A stretch of 64,000 nt of DNA, from NCBI RefSeq assembly GCF_017874735.1, contig NZ_JAGGLV010000016.1, forward strand, positions 1 through 64,000, given 5' to 3'. Shown here in pieces: positions 50,835-59,527 of this stretch; the stretch's first letter is position 1, and every line of letters starts with the position of its first letter. The notes under the pieces were generated by a model, which was not told the DNA's origin, did not search any database, and worked only from the letters and a program-made list of their open reading frames with translations. The position numbers and the translations under genes were made by a program. The stretch comes from Paenibacillus silagei. GTDB lineage: Bacteria > Bacillota > Bacilli > Paenibacillales > Paenibacillaceae.

Positions 50835-51899
50835 ATGAGCAGATTGTACAGAGAGATTACAGGTATATGGAGCAAAAGGGGACGCCTCACGCTGATTACA
50901 GGTGTGGTGATGATCATGCTGGTACTGCAGGCTTGCGGCAATAATACGGGGAGCAGTAGCTCAGCAGCAGGCAGTGGAGGTACCAATACCGCTGAAGCGG
51001 CTGGCGATAAGGCTTCAAGTAATGTTCCGGCCGTGCTGAATTACGGATTCATTGGCTCCAATAAGCTGAATCTGCCGGGAGGCGCGGAAGGCTGGGGCCT
51101 TTACAAGGGCATTATTCAGGAAGAGCTGAAACCATACGGAATTACCGAAATCAAGCTGACAGGCTTCCCGAACGGGCCGGATCAGACGGAATCCTTAATC
51201 AGCGGAAGACTTGATTTCGGCAGCCTCGGGGATACCCCGGCGATTATCGCCTACGCCTCAGGAGCCAAGACCCGGCTGATCGCCCAGACTTCAGCGCATA
51301 CAGTCGGTTATCTGATCGGCAAGAAGGACGGGCCGAAGACGGTGCAGGACCTGAAGGGCAAGACGATTGCCATCCAAAAAGGTTCGTTTATGCACCGTTA
51401 TGTAGTCGGCTTGCTGAAGCAGGAGGGCGTAACTGATTATAAGCTGGTTCACATGCTGATTCCCGATGCAAGCGCAGCACTGGCCCGCGGCGATGTAGAC
51501 GCGACCACCAATAACGGTGTGGCGGCGCTTAAGCAGATTGAGCAGGGGTACACCCATTTGGATGATGCCTCGCAGCATCCGGATCTGCTCGGTAGCAGCG
51601 CTACCGTAGTGTCAGAGGAGTACCTTGCGAAATTCCCGGATTTCCCCAAGGTCTGGAATGCGGCCCGGGAGAAGGCACTGGCCGACCTGAAGCAGCATGA
51701 AGATGAATATTATGCATTCCTGGCAGAGATCGGAGATACCACCCCGGAACTCGCGATTCAGGTTAATCCAATCAGTGATATCAAGGATACAGCCTTCACA
51801 GATGACGGCATTAAGCTGCTGGAGGGCACCAAGAACTTCCTCGTCGATGAGAAGCTGGCCAAGAAGGATTTCAATATCAGCGATTGGCAGCTCAAGTAA
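50835..51899 (+). CDS. ABC substrate-binding lipoprotein, SsuA/NMT1 type
   Basis: 354 residues with a lipoprotein signal (TGVVMIMLVLQAC, lipobox LQAC), then a type 2 periplasmic-binding fold: LDFGSLGDTPAIIAYASG and LKGKTIAIQKGSFMHRYVVG are typical of sulfonate/taurine/nitrate binding proteins. The ligand is not identifiable. It sits between the two flavoprotein/ferredoxin pairs, fixing importer and redox genes in one operon. GAGGGGAG precedes the ATG. Confidence 0.85.
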   Translation: MSRLYREITGIWSKRGRLTLITGVVMIMLVLQACGNNTGSSSSAAGSGGTNTAEAAGDKASSNVPAVLNYGFIGSNKLNLPGGAEGWGLYKGIIQEELKPYGITEIKLTGFPNGPDQTESLISGRLDFGSLGDTPAIIAYASGAKTRLIAQTSAHTVGYLIGKKDGPKTVQDLKGKTIAIQKGSFMHRYVVGLLKQEGVTDYKLVHMLIPDASAALARGDVDATTNNGVAALKQIEQGYTHLDDASQHPDLLGSSATVVSEEYLAKFPDFPKVWNAAREKALADLKQHEDEYYAFLAEIGDTTPELAIQVNPISDIKDTAFTDDGIKLLEGTKNFLVDEKLAKKDFNISDWQLK

Positions 51900-51930
51900 T
51901 GTTCAGAGGACCGAAAGAGGAGGAAGCGGA

Positions 51931-53538
51931 ATGCCGCAGCAACAGCAGGCTACAACAGATGTTCTAGTGCTGGGTGGAGGCCCGGCCGGAGCATGGGCGG
52001 CATGGAGTGCAGCTTCTCAGGGAGCGAAGGTGATTCTGGCCGATAAGGGATATCTCGGAACCAGCGGGGCTACCGCGCCGGGGGGAACGACGCTGCTGGT
52101 GATTCCGCCGGTAGCCGAGCTGCGGGAGCAGGCCGTGCAGGACAGACTTAAGGCCGGCGGCTATCTCTCGGAGAATGCCTGGATACACCGTGTGCTGGAT
52201 CAGGTCGAGCAGAATCTGCAGCTGGTAGAGGAATGGGGGTATCCCTTCCCGAAGGATGAGGATGGCCGGCCGCTGCGGACGCATCTGCATGGCCCCGAAT
52301 ACATGAAGATTATGCGCAGAGTGGTGCGCAAGGCGGGAGTGCGCATCTGGGATCAATCGCCGGCGCTGGAGCTGCTCCATGATCAGCACGGTGTGGGTGG
52401 CGCCCGCGGAATCAACCGCCTGACCGGAGAGAGCTGGGAAGTGAAGGCAAATGCGGTGATTATGGCTACGGGCGGCTGCGCCTTCCTCAGCAAGGGGCTG
52501 GGCTGTAATGTGCTTACCGGTGAGGGGCTGCTGATGTCAGCCGAAGCCGGTGCCGAGCTGTCGGGCATGGAATTCACCCGGCAATATGCTCCGAGCTTCG
52601 CGGATGGAACGGTCACCCGCGGGCGCATGCTGGCTTGGGCCACGCTGTATGATGCTGCGGGCAGGCCGCTGCACCGGGGCGACCGCACCTTCGGCAGCAT
52701 TCCCGAGCTGATGCTGAAGGGCCCGGTCTATGCTTCTCTGGATTTGGCTGATACGAAGGAGAAGCAGGAATTCCTCCGCAATGCCCACCCGATCTTCTTC
52801 ATGCCGCTGGAGCGGGCGGGGATTAATCCGTTCAAGGATAAATTTCTGCTTACGCTCCGCTATGAAGGCACGATGCGCGGCACGGGCGGCCTGCGCCTGA
52901 CCGGCCCCGGTTGTGAAACCTCGGTGCCGGGGCTGTATGCGGCAGGCGACGCCGCCTCCCGCGAGAAAGTGACCGGCGCCATCTCCGGCGGCGGCGCCTA
53001 CAATGCATCCTGGGCCATCTGCAGCGGCAGCTGGGCAGGACGAAGCGCGGCGCGGCTCGCTCTGCAGCAGCCGCATCCGGCGGAGCGCCGGATGCTCCGC
53101 GCGGCGGGCCGCTACGGCATGCCGGCTGGCGCCGGCACGGCAAGGACGCTGGACGCGAAGCCGCTGATCGCGGCGGTCCAGCAGGAGATCCTGCCGCTGC
53201 GGATCAATTACTTCCGCAGCGAGCCCGTAGTCGCTGCCGCCCTGCAGCGCCTGAACCGCCTGATGCCCGAGCTGGGCGGGCAGGTGCCTGCCACGGTTCA
53301 GGGCATCGTGCAGTCACGTGAAGCGGCCGCTATGCTGAATGTCGGCCGCTGGATCTACACCGCTGCGCTGGCCCGCAAGGAGAGCCGCGGCCTGCAGCGC
53401 CTGGCCGAGTATCCGGCGCTGGACCCGCACCAGACCCACCGCCTGATTCTCTCCGGCGTTAATACGATCGGTATCCGCACGGAAAGTGTGCCTCATGCCC
53501 ATGAGCTGCGGATTCCAGGAGAGGAGCGGGCCATATGA
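51931..53538 (+). CDS. FAD-dependent oxidoreductase, AprA/fumarate-reductase-like, copy 2
   Basis: 535 residues, paralogous over its whole length to the product of 48845-50452: VLGGGPAGAWAAWSAASQG, DKGYLGTSGATAPGGTT, ATGGCAFLSKGLGCNVLTG and GLYAAGDAA align block by block. Divergence is high enough (N- and C-termini, central loop) for a different substrate. Its 3' part is very GC-rich. The ATG at 51931 follows AGAGGAGG; the frame is open further upstream but that overlaps the binding-protein gene. ATGA coupling to the next gene. Confidence 0.75.
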   Translation: MPQQQQATTDVLVLGGGPAGAWAAWSAASQGAKVILADKGYLGTSGATAPGGTTLLVIPPVAELREQAVQDRLKAGGYLSENAWIHRVLDQVEQNLQLVEEWGYPFPKDEDGRPLRTHLHGPEYMKIMRRVVRKAGVRIWDQSPALELLHDQHGVGGARGINRLTGESWEVKANAVIMATGGCAFLSKGLGCNVLTGEGLLMSAEAGAELSGMEFTRQYAPSFADGTVTRGRMLAWATLYDAAGRPLHRGDRTFGSIPELMLKGPVYASLDLADTKEKQEFLRNAHPIFFMPLERAGINPFKDKFLLTLRYEGTMRGTGGLRLTGPGCETSVPGLYAAGDAASREKVTGAISGGGAYNASWAICSGSWAGRSAARLALQQPHPAERRMLRAAGRYGMPAGAGTARTLDAKPLIAAVQQEILPLRINYFRSEPVVAAALQRLNRLMPELGGQVPATVQGIVQSREAAAMLNVGRWIYTAALARKESRGLQRLAEYPALDPHQTHRLILSGVNTIGIRTESVPHAHELRIPGEERAI

Positions 53539-53897
53539 TTGAGCTGGTTAGCCAGGACCGCTGCATCGGCTGCAGGCTGTGCGTGAAGGTCTGTCCGACG
53601 AATGTCTTCGCGATGGAGGGCAAGCTTGCCGTCATTGCCCGCCAGGAGGATTGCCAGACCTGCTTCATGTGCGAAGCTTATTGTCCTGTCGATGCATTGT
53701 ATGTGGCACCGCAGGCAGATAAGTCTGCGAACCCGGATGAGCAGGAGCTGATTGAATCCGGCCGGCTGGGCAGCTGGCGGAAGGAGATCGGCTGGAATCC
53801 GGGGGCGGAGGACACGATGGCAGAGCGGGACACGACACCGTTCTTCGAGGTCTTCACCGAAGCTTACCGCGGCAAGCAGCAAGAGATAGGCAAGTGA
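53535..53897 (+). CDS. Two-[4Fe-4S] ferredoxin subunit, AprB-like, copy 2
   Basis: 120 residues with clusters CIGCRLCVKVCP and CQTCFMCEAYCP and a longer C-terminal tail than copy 1. The ATG overlaps the flavoprotein stop (ATGA). Last gene of the operon, followed by a terminator at 53904-53942. Confidence 0.85.
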   Translation: MIELVSQDRCIGCRLCVKVCPTNVFAMEGKLAVIARQEDCQTCFMCEAYCPVDALYVAPQADKSANPDEQELIESGRLGSWRKEIGWNPGAEDTMAERDTTPFFEVFTEAYRGKQQEIGK

Positions 53898-53903
53898 ATT
53901 CAC

Positions 53904-53942
53904 AGGTGTTCCGCAGCCATGCCGGCAGCGGAACACCTTTTT
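53904..53942 (+). terminator. Rho-independent terminator of the ABC/redox operon
   Basis: AGGTGTTCCGC pairs perfectly with GCGGAACACCT, then TTTTT. The following 265 bp to the next gene are AT-rich with no other feature seen. Confidence 0.85.
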
Positions 53943-54207
53943 GTATATAATCGCTTCTGACTGACGGGTGCATGTTCTTGTACGTTTCGGCCGTGTCTAA
54001 GTAATATGACATAATTTGGGCAATACTAGGAGCACGCCGATACATATAGAAGCAGGCTAAGCTGCTGCAGAAAAATATAAATTATTTTAATATATACTAA
54101 CTGGGCGGTTGATATTATACTAAGTTGAACGAACCGTTTCTTCAGCAGGCGGAGCGTCTCCCCAAATCTACACACAGACACTAGAATATTATGCTGGAGG
54201 AAATTGA

Positions 54208-54882
54208 ATGAGCACTACAGAACTTACTAGCCAACTTTCCAGTTTCACAGGAAGGCTACTGCGGGAACGCTTCGGGAAGGGACCTGAATCGATACATGCC
54301 TCTATCGGGGAGCAATGTATAGCACTGCATATCCGTAATTTCATCGGACCTGTGGAGAGGTTTTTATTGAATAAGGAAGAAGAACAGGCGTTTCGTTATA
54401 CACGGGAGCTTCTGATGAAGTCCCTGCTTCCCGAGCTTGCAGCATACCTGAAGGAGAGCCTGGCTATTGAGGTCGGCGAGCTTTTTTATGATTGGGGCAT
54501 TCATAATGCATCGGGTATGATCGTGGCACTCATCAAGAATGACGACGTACCAATTGATGACTATGCCGGGCGTGAAGAAGTCCATACCCAGATTAACGAG
54601 GTGACCAGGAAGGTCCAAAAGGAACCGGTCCATACAGACTCCTGGTGGCTGGGACCCCGCATTCTGATTATCAAGCGCGAAGGCATCATGATTCCTTTGG
54701 AGAAGGAATTGATTGGCCTCGGCTACGAGAATACACTGAAGACCACCAAGCGCAAGATGGAGAAACGATATTTGGAGGATACCACCACGATAGCCCCGAT
54801 GCTCGGCAAAGAGCTGGCGGATATTTATGTGGATTGGGATTTCGACAAAGATACCAGCGTGATAGCCTATACTTTTCACTAA
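54208..54882 (+). CDS. Tandem MpsC/DUF2294-domain protein
   Basis: 224 residues containing two copies of the PF10057 (DUF2294, MpsC) domain: about 5-110 (SIHASIGEQCIALHIRNF.., ELLMKSLLPELAAYLKE, EVGELFYDW) and about 125-224 (PVHTDSWWLGPRILIIK.., KTTKRKMEKRYLED, ADIYVDWDFD). Members are usually single-domain of about 120 residues; some relate to the MpsABC bicarbonate/sodium system of staphylococci. No membrane segments here. GGAGG precedes the ATG. The function is unproven. Confidence 0.65.
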   Translation: MSTTELTSQLSSFTGRLLRERFGKGPESIHASIGEQCIALHIRNFIGPVERFLLNKEEEQAFRYTRELLMKSLLPELAAYLKESLAIEVGELFYDWGIHNASGMIVALIKNDDVPIDDYAGREEVHTQINEVTRKVQKEPVHTDSWWLGPRILIIKREGIMIPLEKELIGLGYENTLKTTKRKMEKRYLEDTTTIAPMLGKELADIYVDWDFDKDTSVIAYTFH

Positions 54883-54939
54883 AGTCTAACCATATATGAG
54901 GTGGAAATGAGTCGGACATGCAAATGAGCCGAACATGAG

Positions 54940-54977
54940 CCGAAGAAGGGGGAATCGTCCCTTTCTTCGGTTTTTTT
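54940..54977 (+). terminator. Rho-independent terminator
   Basis: CCGAAGAAGGG pairs with CCCTTTCTTCGG (one bulge), then seven T. Confidence 0.8.
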
Positions 54978-55032
54978 ATTTTCTGCCCATCTGCCGTTAG
55001 GGGTGCTGAGACTTTTTAGGAGGATAAGCTGG

Positions 55033-55434
55033 ATGGAGGAGTGTAAGTGGACGGTATTATATGTAGAAGATAATCAGCTCAATATGGCCTTAGTACACCA
55101 TATCTTCAAAAGAAATCTGCCCTCCGTATTGCTGCTGAAGGCTGAAACGGCAGAGCTTGGACTGCAAATAGCGCGGGAAGCTCTGCCGGATCTGATCATC
55201 CTGGACATCGGGCTTCCCGGACTTAACGGGTATGAAGCTCTGGAAATACTGCAGCAGGATCAGGCAACTTGTCATATTCCGGTGCTGGCGACGAGTGCGT
55301 TTGCGCAAAGCTCGGATATTGAGAAGGCCCGGAAGAAGGGCTTTGCCGAATATATCACCAAGCCCTTTCAGGTTAAAGCGTTCACCGAAACCGTGAAGAG
55401 GCTGCTCTACGGAGAAGACCTGCAGAAGATTTAG
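55033..55434 (+). CDS. Single-domain response regulator
   Basis: 133 residues, only a CheY-like receiver: VLYVEDNQLN with acidic pocket, phospho-acceptor Asp in LIILDIGLPGLNG (about 56), Thr/Ala ATSAF and Lys in YITKPF. No output domain, so it works by phosphotransfer or protein binding. The ATG at 55033 follows AGGAGG by 9 bases. It lies 210 bp before a hybrid histidine kinase that could phosphorylate it. Confidence 0.85.
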   Translation: MEECKWTVLYVEDNQLNMALVHHIFKRNLPSVLLLKAETAELGLQIAREALPDLIILDIGLPGLNGYEALEILQQDQATCHIPVLATSAFAQSSDIEKARKKGFAEYITKPFQVKAFTETVKRLLYGEDLQKI

Positions 55435-55645
55435 CTTGAAATAGCAACAGGGGATTCATTAAGGTGGGGAACTGGGGAGATCTCTGTCTGGCGGCGGGTT
55501 CACGGGCTGCTGTAATCCGCTGAATAAGGAATTGTCTGTATTCGACATAATGATTTGACTTTCGCCCGATTATGCAAGATATTTATATTGCAGATTTAAT
55601 ATAAAACAATTGCATCTAATACTTCACAAACGGGCGGTGGATCTT

Positions 55646-57922
55646 ATGCTAGGGCAGCATACGGAGACGTCTTCTCCATTTGAACAGGCATTTAAGACAG
55701 GAACTGCCGGAGTAGCCTTTCTCTCCATGGCTGAAGAATGGATGAAAGTGAATCCGGCGGTAACCCTCTTGCTCGGATATTCCGAAGAACAGTTGCTGGG
55801 ACGCAGCTTCCAAGCGTTCTGGGATGAAGATAGCCTGCACATACATAGTTACAGGATGGGGAGCCTCAGGACAGGAGCAGCCCCTTTTTTTGAAGCCGAA
55901 ATTAAGCTGCGCCATGCGGATGGCTCTGCGGTTCCGGTGCTGCTGCATGTGGCGAGGGTGAGCGAGCCTTCGACGGGAGAGGGGCTGTATTATATCGTTC
56001 ACTTGGCTGGAAGGCCGTTTACGGCACCGGTGGAGACATGTCCCGGGACGTCTGAGCGGCTGTACGAGCTGATTGCCGGCAACATCAGGGACATTGTGTA
56101 CTATGCTGCGCCGGGTTCAGTCTGCCGCTATTGCTCCCCTTCAGTGGAAGAGGTGCTCGGGTATAGACCCGAGGAGCTGATCGGCCGGGATAACAGCAGA
56201 CTGGTTCATTCTGAGGATCTGGCCTTAATCAGTGCGCAGCAGATGGCTGACTCGCCTGATGTCCAGCTGCGGATATTACATGCAAACGGCCAATATATCT
56301 GGATTGAATTCTCTCTGAGAACGGTGGAAGACGGCGGGGAGCGCGGGGTGCTGGCTGTCGGCCGCGATGTGACCCGGCGCAAGATTGTGGAGCAGAAGCT
56401 TCAGGAATCGGTCGAGCGTTATACCTCGCTGAAGAAATATAATCATGACGCGATCATATCGCTGGACCTGGAAGGCCATATTATTAACGGGAATGAACAG
56501 GCGGTAAGGCTGACGGGGTATACGATCCCTGAGATGGTGGGCATGAGTGTCAGCCGGATCATCGGCGAGCGGCAGCTGCAGAATGTACTCGGTCCCCGCA
56601 GGAGGAGCGGCTCCGTGGGACAGGATATCAACCTGATCTGGCATAAGGACGGGCATTCTGTGGAGGTCCTGACTACCCTTGCGCCGATTATTATCAACCA
56701 GTCTACCGTAGGCTTTTATATTATCGTCAAGGATATTACCGAGCAGAAGAAGCTGCTGATTGCCAAGGAGACCGCAGAGAATACGAACCGCGCCAAAAGT
56801 GAGTTCCTGGCTATGATGAGCCACGAAATCCGTACTCCGATGAACGGGGTGATCGGGATGACCGACCTGCTGCTGGAGAGCAGTGAGCCGGGGTCGCAGC
56901 AGCGGGAGTTCCTGGAGATTATCCGCCAGAGCGGTGAATCCCTGCTGAATATCATCAATGACATTCTCGATCTCTCCAAGATTGAGGCAGGCAAAATCTC
57001 ACTCCAAGACGAGCCGTTCATCCTCCGGCACTGTATGGATTCCGCACTGGAGTTGCTTCAGCTCAAGGCGGAGCGCAAAGGGCTGACCCTCAGCGTGGAG
57101 ACGGAGCCGGATGTGCCGCAGCGGCTGATCGGGGACGGGGAGCGGCTGAAGCAGGTGCTGCTCAATCTGGCCGGCAATGCCGTGAAATTCACCTGTACCG
57201 GCGGGGTAAAGGTAAGCGTGAAACGCATTGCCGATGGCCTGGCAGGCGTAACGCTCCAGTTCACCGTGGCGGATACGGGGAGCGGGATTCCCGAGGAGGC
57301 CCGCAGCCGCTTGTTCGAGCCGTTCTATCAGATGGAGCATTTCAGGGGCCGCCAGGGTGAAGGCACCGGTCTGGGGCTGGCGATCAGCAAGCAATTGGTC
57401 GAGCGGATGGGCGGAGAGATCTATCTGGATACAGCAGCCGGGCAGGGGGCGACCTTTGTGTTCACCGTGGTCCTCCGGACAGAAGCGCAGTCGCTTCCGG
57501 CTGACGGGCCGGAGGGGAACCTGCCGGAGCTGCAATCAGAAGGCCGGTCCCTGCATATTCTGGTAGCCGAGGACAATGTGATCAACCAGATCGTCCTGCG
57601 CAAAATCCTGGAGAAGCGCGGCTTCGCCGTCGATGTGGCCGAGGATGGGCGGCAGGCGGTCGATATGACGGCCCGGCATGGCTATGATCTGATCTTCATG
57701 GATGTGCAGATGCCCGGGATGAACGGCCTGGAGGCCACAGCTGCCATTAGGGCAGAGCAGCCGGCAGACCAGCAGCCGGTCATTGTTGCAGTGACGGCCA
57801 ACGCGCTCAAGGGCGACCGGGAGCTATGCCTTGAAGCAGGGATGGATGAGTATATCAGTAAGCCGCTGAGAAGCGACAGCATTGCCCAAGTAATCGGGAA
57901 ATTTTTTGCGGAACAGGAATAA
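55646..57922 (+). CDS. Hybrid histidine kinase with three PAS domains
   Basis: About 758 residues, no membrane helix. Three PAS domains (about 5-120, 130-235, 245-365), HisKA with phospho-acceptor in MMSHEIRTPMNGVIGM (about 390), ATPase domain (NLAGNAVKFT, DTGSGIP, GTGLGLAISKQL), and a C-terminal receiver (VAEDNVINQ, phospho-acceptor in LIFMDVQMPGMNG, YISKPLR). A cytosolic redox, light or ligand sensor is implied. The ATG at 55646 has GGCGGTGG 5 bases upstream; an in-frame TTG at 55610 has no ribosome site. No Hpt domain. Confidence 0.85.
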   Translation: MLGQHTETSSPFEQAFKTGTAGVAFLSMAEEWMKVNPAVTLLLGYSEEQLLGRSFQAFWDEDSLHIHSYRMGSLRTGAAPFFEAEIKLRHADGSAVPVLLHVARVSEPSTGEGLYYIVHLAGRPFTAPVETCPGTSERLYELIAGNIRDIVYYAAPGSVCRYCSPSVEEVLGYRPEELIGRDNSRLVHSEDLALISAQQMADSPDVQLRILHANGQYIWIEFSLRTVEDGGERGVLAVGRDVTRRKIVEQKLQESVERYTSLKKYNHDAIISLDLEGHIINGNEQAVRLTGYTIPEMVGMSVSRIIGERQLQNVLGPRRRSGSVGQDINLIWHKDGHSVEVLTTLAPIIINQSTVGFYIIVKDITEQKKLLIAKETAENTNRAKSEFLAMMSHEIRTPMNGVIGMTDLLLESSEPGSQQREFLEIIRQSGESLLNIINDILDLSKIEAGKISLQDEPFILRHCMDSALELLQLKAERKGLTLSVETEPDVPQRLIGDGERLKQVLLNLAGNAVKFTCTGGVKVSVKRIADGLAGVTLQFTVADTGSGIPEEARSRLFEPFYQMEHFRGRQGEGTGLGLAISKQLVERMGGEIYLDTAAGQGATFVFTVVLRTEAQSLPADGPEGNLPELQSEGRSLHILVAEDNVINQIVLRKILEKRGFAVDVAEDGRQAVDMTARHGYDLIFMDVQMPGMNGLEATAAIRAEQPADQQPVIVAVTANALKGDRELCLEAGMDEYISKPLRSDSIAQVIGKFFAEQE

Positions 57923-57987
57923 GCAGACCTCTCTTCACAAAATAATCACAATGCTGAGTTAAAGCTGCAATGCAGTGCTGTGATGTC

Positions 57988-58016
57988 TTGCATATGGAAG
58001 TCTTTTTGATTAAGAT
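57988..58016 (+). promoter_or_regulatory. Promoter of the aro T-box leader
   Basis: TTGCAT (57988-57993) and TAAGAT (58011-58016) with 17-bp spacing, just upstream of T-box stem I. Confidence 0.5.
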
Positions 58017-58023
58017 AGCAGAA

Positions 58024-58370
58024 ACTGGTGCATAAGCAGCACCGATATACCTTGTAATGACAATGACGAAGAGAGTAAGCACTTCATAGCGTATTTTAAC
58101 AGGGAAGGCGTGCCGGAGACTGAGAGCACCCCATTAGACGCTTAGTGCCGAAGTTCACTTCCGAGTCGGTCCCTGAAGTACACTGCTGCAGCAGTTATGG
58201 GTAGGGTGGCCCGCTTCCTGCGTTAACGGATGTAAGACAGAATGAATCGACTGGCCGGTATCCTTCAGGTATGCCGTCATGTGCTGATGCGTCAGCAGGA
58301 TTCAGTTCTAAATAAGGGTGGTACCACGGCTCCTCGTCCCTTGCGGCGGGGGGTCTTTTTGCGTTCGTTC
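58024..58370 (+). ncRNA. T-box riboswitch, phenylalanine specifier
   Basis: The T-box core AAGGGTGGTACCACG lies at 58314-58328, followed by a CG-rich terminator stem ending in TTTTT (about 58366). In stem I the AGTA element (58074-58077) is followed by GCACT..AGCGT, which pairs with ACGCT.AGTGC; right after it comes GAA-g-TTC-a, placing TTC (58154-58156, Phe) as specifier. A second GAA-g-TAC-a follows about 25 bases later but outside that loop. Uncharged tRNA-Phe should turn on the DAHP synthase gene. Confidence 0.88.
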
Positions 58371-58409
58371 ATAGCCTTAACTATTAATATCACAAAGGAG
58401 TGTCTTGGA

Positions 58410-59486
58410 ATGAGTAATGTCGAATTGGATGATCTGAGAGCAAGATTGGATGAGATTAACGGTCAGCTGCTGGAGCTGATCTCGGAGCGTGCCGGAATCG
58501 TTCAGGAGATTGGGGTGCTCAAAGAGAAGCAGGGCGTGCCGAAGTTCGATCCTGAACGGGAGAAGGCGATGCTGGAGAAAATGGTCGCAGGCAATAAAGG
58601 ACCGTTCACGAATGGAACCATCCGTACGCTGTTCAAGCAGATTTTCTCAGCTTCGCTTGATCTGCAAAGTACGGAGCATAAGAAAACCCTGCTGGTAGCG
58701 CGTAAAGACCATGCGGAGGATACAGTTATTGAGCTGCCGGGCGGCGTTACAGTAGGCGGATTATCCTCCCTGATGGTAGCTGGCCCGTGTTCGGTGGAGA
58801 GCGAGCTGCAGACCCGTACGGTGGCTGCGGCCCTGCAGAAGGCAGGCGTCAAGGTTATGCGCGGCGGCGCCTTCAAGCCCCGGACCTCCCCTTATGATTT
58901 CCAGGGACTGGGCATGGATGGGCTGCGGATTCTGCGTGAAGCGGCGAATGAATACGGGCTGCTGACGATCAGTGAGATTGTCGATCCCCGGCATATTGAA
59001 GAAGCGCTGGATTATGTGGATGTCATTCAGGTCGGCGCGCGGAACATGCACAACTTCGAGCTGCTTAAGGCGGTAGGGGAAGTGAACAAGCCGGTGCTGC
59101 TGAAGCGCGGACTATCCGCCACGTTGGATGAATTCGTCCATGCGGCAGAATATATTATGTCCCGCGGCAATATGGAGATTATGCTGATTGAACGCGGTAT
59201 CCGCACCTATGAGCGGTCGACGCGCAATACGCTGGATATCTCGGCGGTGCCGATTCTTAAGCAGGAATGCCATCTGCCGGTGCTGGTCGATGTCACCCAT
59301 TCCACCGGACGCAAGGACATTCTGATCCCGTGTGCCAAGGCTGCGCTTGCTGCCGGAGCCGACGGTATTATGGTGGAGGTGCATCCTGATCCGGCTACAG
59401 CCTTGTCTGATGCGGCGCAGCAGCTTAATATTGAGGAGTTCAACACCTTCTTCAATGAGGTGAAGGCCTCCGGATTATACCGTTAA
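58410..59486 (+). CDS. aroA: DAHP synthase fused to chorismate mutase
   Basis: 358 residues. N-terminal chorismate mutase of the AroQ type (residues 1-85: LDDLRARLDEINGQLLELIS, KMVAGNKGPF) is fused to a KDSA/AroG-I-beta-type 3-deoxy-7-phosphoheptulonate synthase (SLMVAGPCSVES, GGAFKPRTSPYDFQG, QVGARNMHNF, DVTHSTGRKD). It makes the first shikimate-pathway product from PEP and erythrose 4-phosphate, with feedback sensing by the mutase domain, as in B. subtilis AroA(G). The ATG at 58410 follows AAAGGAG. Controlled by the Phe T-box upstream. Confidence 0.92.
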   Translation: MSNVELDDLRARLDEINGQLLELISERAGIVQEIGVLKEKQGVPKFDPEREKAMLEKMVAGNKGPFTNGTIRTLFKQIFSASLDLQSTEHKKTLLVARKDHAEDTVIELPGGVTVGGLSSLMVAGPCSVESELQTRTVAAALQKAGVKVMRGGAFKPRTSPYDFQGLGMDGLRILREAANEYGLLTISEIVDPRHIEEALDYVDVIQVGARNMHNFELLKAVGEVNKPVLLKRGLSATLDEFVHAAEYIMSRGNMEIMLIERGIRTYERSTRNTLDISAVPILKQECHLPVLVDVTHSTGRKDILIPCAKAALAAGADGIMVEVHPDPATALSDAAQQLNIEEFNTFFNEVKASGLYR

Positions 59487-59527
59487 GTGAAACAGGGTGA
59501 ATTCAGGTAACAGGAGGAACTGAAATT

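Noticed and set aside
51697..51930. N-terminal extension of the second flavoprotein
   Set aside because: It overlaps the binding-protein gene in another frame; AGAGGAGG marks the ATG at 51931.
58242..58409. N-terminal extension of the DAHP synthase
   Set aside because: This stretch belongs to the T-box leader; the good ribosome site precedes the ATG at 58410.
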